Assembly (NCBI GenBank): GCA_035295225.1
Contig: DATGJI010000015.1
Location: forward strand, 1 to 36,070
DNA length: 36,070 nt
Reading direction: 5' to 3'
Source of the DNA: Candidatus Eremiobacteraceae bacterium
Lineage (GTDB): Bacteria; Vulcanimicrobiota; Vulcanimicrobiia; Eremiobacterales; Eremiobacteraceae
Positions 33,362-36,070 of the stretch are shown in pieces. A program made the translations under genes and the position numbers. The notes under the pieces are model-generated. The model had not been told where the DNA came from. It ran no database searches and saw nothing but the letters and a program-made list of their open reading frames with translations. The number at the start of each line of letters is the position of its first letter. Within the stretch, counting starts at the first letter, position 1.

Positions 33362-35344
33362 ATGCGTTATCCTGATATGACCGGCATGCACGTCATCTGG
33401 CGCCCCGCGCGCGCAATCGCACTGATATTGGTCCTCCTCTTGCAATTCGAAGGCAGCCCCGTCCTCGCTATGTCAACGAGCAAGGAAATCGCTCAGGGCG
33501 CGCGCGAGAATCAGGAGATCGACGCGCAAAGCGTCATCATCAAGGACCCGTTCATCACATCTTGGGTGAATCAGATAGGTTCGAAACTCGCGCAGTATCG
33601 CATGCGCCGCGACATCACGTTCCGATTTACGGTGATCCAAGACGAGAGCATCAACGCCTTCGCCATCAAGGGCGGATGGGTCCATGTGAATATGGGTCTC
33701 TTGAATTTCGTGACGTCGGACGATCAGCTCGCGGGCACGCTCGGCCACGAAATGGGTCACGTCGAGCTTCATCACGTCACGAAAGCCGATAACGTCAATT
33801 CGATCATCTCGATCATCGAAGGCATTCTCTCGATAGTCTCGGGACCCGCCGCTGTTCTCGGCAGCATCGGCGGTGAACTTGCGTCGGATAAGTACTCGCG
33901 CGGTGACGAGCTCGCGGCGGATCACTACGGACTCACGTTGATGACGAAGGCGGGCTACGACTCGCATTCGGTCGTCGACACCATGCTCGATCTTGGCACG
34001 CAAGATCCGGGGCCCGACAGCCGCACGGATAAGGCGTTCTTAGACCACCCCGTGCCTGCCGATCGTGTCTCGCATCTGCTGGGATACGCGGAGCTCGATC
34101 GACCGAGCGCAAGCGTCTTAGTAGCCCGAGCCGCGCACGACGAACTCGAAGGCCGTTATTCGTACGCGCGCTCCGAACTGCAACTCGCCGCGGCGCTCGA
34201 TCCGAGCGCGCAAGCCAATGAACTCACCCAGAGCGCCAACTACGCCCTGCGCAGCGCGGGTGCGCTCGCTGCGCCGGACAGCCGCCTTTCCGCGCCGATC
34301 ATCACGCCGGCCGATCCAAAACGGATCGCCGCCGCAGCTGCGCTCGTCGCCGCTCAACGTGCTGCCGACGCGGCGCTTCCCGACATCAAGAAGCAAGCCG
34401 GCGACGGAGATCAGGAACTCAACTCGGTCGAGCAGCAGCTGCAACGACTTTCCAATGCCGTCGGTGCGTTCCGGCTCGACGATACTCAGGCGAGCCCCGC
34501 GGCCTCGGCGCCGCCGGCCGCCGGATCGCCGCCCGGCGGGCCGCCGCCCGTGCTTGTCTCGCTCAACCGCGACTTATCAGCGGTCGGGAACCTCACATCG
34601 GACGTCTTCGGATCAGCGCCTGGTCTCGTCGCAGGCAATCAGCAGCAATTGAACGATATGCTCGCGCCCTTGCACGAACCGGACTCGCTGACGCCGTCAT
34701 ACGCCAGTCTCCTGCAGTACTATCCGGCGATGACGACCGGTCTTTCGTCATCGACGACTGCGCTCGTGCAATCCGTGAGCGATAGCCGGGCTGCGGTCGC
34801 ACAACTCGAGAATTCGCTCATCGGTTTGCGCAGCGTGATCGGGGACTATGCCCCGAACGGCCAGCCCGCCGCGTCGCCTTCTCCTCAGACACACGGCCAA
34901 CGCGTGCCGCCGATCCTCGTGCAGCTGGCAAGCGCGGCAGCAAGCGCGCGAGTCGTCGCCGAGCGTGCCTCGGACGAGATGTACGCTGCGCAGACCGCCC
35001 AGCTATCCGCGCAACTGACGATGCTCGACCTTTTCTCATCCCCCGAGCGCTTCAACGCATATCGGTCGGCGGTCGCCTATCGCTTCCCAGGCGTCACCCT
35101 TCCAACGTACGCGGACGCGCTTGCCTCCGGTTTTTCTCCCGGCGATCTCGGCTGCGCGGCGTGGCTCGCCTTTGAGACGCAATCGTCGACCACGGCGGTC
35201 ATGGGAAGCTTGCGAACATCCGCGGAGACCTGCGAAGCCGCTGCCGCCGACAAACATCTGCTGGCCGAATCCATGGAGATCGCCGAGGGACTCCTCTACG
35301 AGGATTACATCGAGGTGCCGCTCACCAAACCCGTCGGGACTTAG
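33362..35344 (+). CDS. M48-family zinc metalloprotease (BepA-like) with long C-terminal region
   Basis: A 660-residue exported protease. A signal peptide or anchor lies at about 15-36 (RAIALILVLLLQFEGSPVLA). The M48 catalytic core contains GTLGHEMGHVELHH (His129, Glu130, His133) and RGDELAADHYG (Glu183, the third zinc ligand). A helical, TPR-like region follows (about 225-345), then a Pro/Ala/Gly-rich linker at about 377-398, then another 260 residues of helical sequence with no recognised domain. BepA-like members act in outer-membrane protein quality control in the periplasm. The start is uncertain: ATG 33377 and ATG 33386 are also possible and none has a clear SD. The 3' end overlaps the stop of the convergent sarcosine-oxidase-like gene by four bases. 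Confidence 0.85.
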   Translation: MRYPDMTGMHVIWRPARAIALILVLLLQFEGSPVLAMSTSKEIAQGARENQEIDAQSVIIKDPFITSWVNQIGSKLAQYRMRRDITFRFTVIQDESINAFAIKGGWVHVNMGLLNFVTSDDQLAGTLGHEMGHVELHHVTKADNVNSIISIIEGILSIVSGPAAVLGSIGGELASDKYSRGDELAADHYGLTLMTKAGYDSHSVVDTMLDLGTQDPGPDSRTDKAFLDHPVPADRVSHLLGYAELDRPSASVLVARAAHDELEGRYSYARSELQLAAALDPSAQANELTQSANYALRSAGALAAPDSRLSAPIITPADPKRIAAAAALVAAQRAADAALPDIKKQAGDGDQELNSVEQQLQRLSNAVGAFRLDDTQASPAASAPPAAGSPPGGPPPVLVSLNRDLSAVGNLTSDVFGSAPGLVAGNQQQLNDMLAPLHEPDSLTPSYASLLQYYPAMTTGLSSSTTALVQSVSDSRAAVAQLENSLIGLRSVIGDYAPNGQPAASPSPQTHGQRVPPILVQLASAAASARVVAERASDEMYAAQTAQLSAQLTMLDLFSSPERFNAYRSAVAYRFPGVTLPTYADALASGFSPGDLGCAAWLAFETQSSTTAVMGSLRTSAETCEAAAADKHLLAESMEIAEGLLYEDYIEVPLTKPVGT

Positions 35345-36070
35345 GGAGCGAACCGTCGCGGCGACAGGAAGTCGATGTTGAGACGCGGCGCTCTTTCGGC
35401 GAGCAGATCGGCGACGAGTTCGCCGACGACGCTCGCGAACTTGAAACCGTGACCGGAAAACCCGCCGGCGACGATCACCCGGTCGTCGTACGGGTGCGCG
35501 CCGATGGCGAAATGTTCATCCGGCGTGAGCGAGTACATGCACGCGCTGGCGCCGATGAATTCTCCCGCCGCTCCGGGCATCCAGGCATTGAGGGCGCGCG
35601 CGATCGGGTCCGTATCGTTCTTCGTCACAGTCCTATCAAGGTCGTCCGGCGCCGTGAACGGCCCGACCGAATGAAATGCGGCTTTCACTCCATCGCCGAG
35701 ATCCGGTACGCCGTAGAGCGGATTTGGGAGTTCGGGTCGATCGAGCAGAAACGCGGGGCACCGATCGGGTGAGAAGCCCGGCGCATTCGGCCGAAACCAC
35801 GCTTGGACGTTGCGTTGAACGCGCAGCGGCACGCCGGTTGCTTCGGCCATCAAAGAGAGCCACGGCCCCATCGTCAGCGCGATGCGCCGCGCGCTCACGT
35901 CGACACCGCCGCCCAAGCTCACTCGAAGCACCTGCGAACCCGAGCCGCTCCAGTCCACGACGTTGACGCCGAACCGCAGCTCGGCGCCCGCGTCGACAGC
36001 GGTTCCAAGAAACGCGTGCACCGCTCGCTCGGGAAAGACGACGCCGCCGGCGCGTTCGAAAACACCGACC
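35341..36070 (-). CDS. Monomeric sarcosine-oxidase-like flavoprotein (5' end cut by window edge)
   Basis: The C-terminal 240 or so residues of a flavoprotein of the monomeric sarcosine oxidase/N-methyltryptophan oxidase family. The segment ASACMYSLTPDEHF matches the family pattern C-M/L-Y-x-x-T-P-D-E-x-F, in which the Cys carries covalently bound FAD in MSOX. VAGGFSGHGFKFASVVGELVADL is the usual closing FAD/substrate segment. The frame continues to the right edge (VGVFERAGGVVFPERA), so the N-terminal FAD motif lies outside. The reaction is oxidative N-demethylation or amine oxidation producing peroxide. The substrate is not known. It is convergent with the M48 gene, the stops overlapping by four bases. 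Confidence 0.87.
   Translation of the reverse strand, partial: VGVFERAGGVVFPERAVHAFLGTAVDAGAELRFGVNVVDWSGSGSQVLRVSLGGGVDVSARRIALTMGPWLSLMAEATGVPLRVQRNVQAWFRPNAPGFSPDRCPAFLLDRPELPNPLYGVPDLGDGVKAAFHSVGPFTAPDDLDRTVTKNDTDPIARALNAWMPGAAGEFIGASACMYSLTPDEHFAIGAHPYDDRVIVAGGFSGHGFKFASVVGELVADLLAERAPRLNIDFLSPRRFAP

Overview
The window is about 36 kb of high-GC DNA packed with protein genes. I found no rRNA, tRNA, CRISPR array, transposase or phage gene. A TonB-dependent receptor shows that the host is diderm (Gram-negative type). The mix of paired VPS10/Asp-box propellers, S10 carboxypeptidases, a DUF5117/DUF4953-type metalloprotease and a CarboxypepD_reg-type TonB receptor fits uncultivated soil lineages such as Ca. 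Eremiobacterota (WPS-2) or Acidobacteriota. That placement is an impression from gene content, not a marker-gene result.

Layout, left to right. (1) Positions 1-7319 are mostly minus strand: a mercuric-reductase-like disulfide oxidoreductase (cut by the left edge) coupled by a GTGA overlap to a large GH63/MGH1-type glycosidase, a plus-strand thioredoxin-like protein, and an APC permease followed by an MFS exporter. (2) Positions 7570-9602, plus strand: an orphan type IV prepilin-like protein behind a CRP/FNR-like palindrome, then a secreted S33 peptidase that lacks the expected catalytic histidine. (3) Positions 9642-17551, minus strand: GNAT acetyltransferase, YncE-like propeller, TonB receptor, VPS10-like propeller protein and a DUF6504-like small protein. 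The TonB receptor has a leader in which its Shine-Dalgarno sequence can pair with an upstream anti-SD. (4) Positions 17550-20609, plus strand: a second VPS10-like protein whose ATG overlaps the GNAT ATG head to head. (5) Positions 20681-27943, minus strand: a probable four-gene operon of secreted proteins, with tandem S10 carboxypeptidases, an Asp-box propeller and a zinc metalloprotease. (6) Positions 28090-36070: aldo/keto reductase, PLP aminotransferase, VOC, SRPBCC and DUF899 proteins, a DAO-type flavoprotein preceded by a possible 37-codon coupled ORF, an M48 metalloprotease, and a monomeric-sarcosine-oxidase-like flavoprotein cut by the right edge.

Working together (inference): regions 2-5 look like a peptide-scavenging locus. 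Several exported hydrolases degrade protein, two large propellers may bind or process products, a TonB receptor imports something, and the APC permease could take up amino acids. The small enzymes of region 6 (aminotransferase and two amine/amino-acid oxidase-type flavoproteins) would suit downstream nitrogen-compound metabolism.

Two kinds of short GC-rich palindrome recur downstream of genes. One has the stem GGCGGACC/GGTCCGCC (positions 9608, 13059 and 20610-20664); the other has GGGCCGAC/GTCGGCCC (31693-31746). Neither is followed by a T-run, so they look more like REP-type intergenic repeats than intrinsic terminators.
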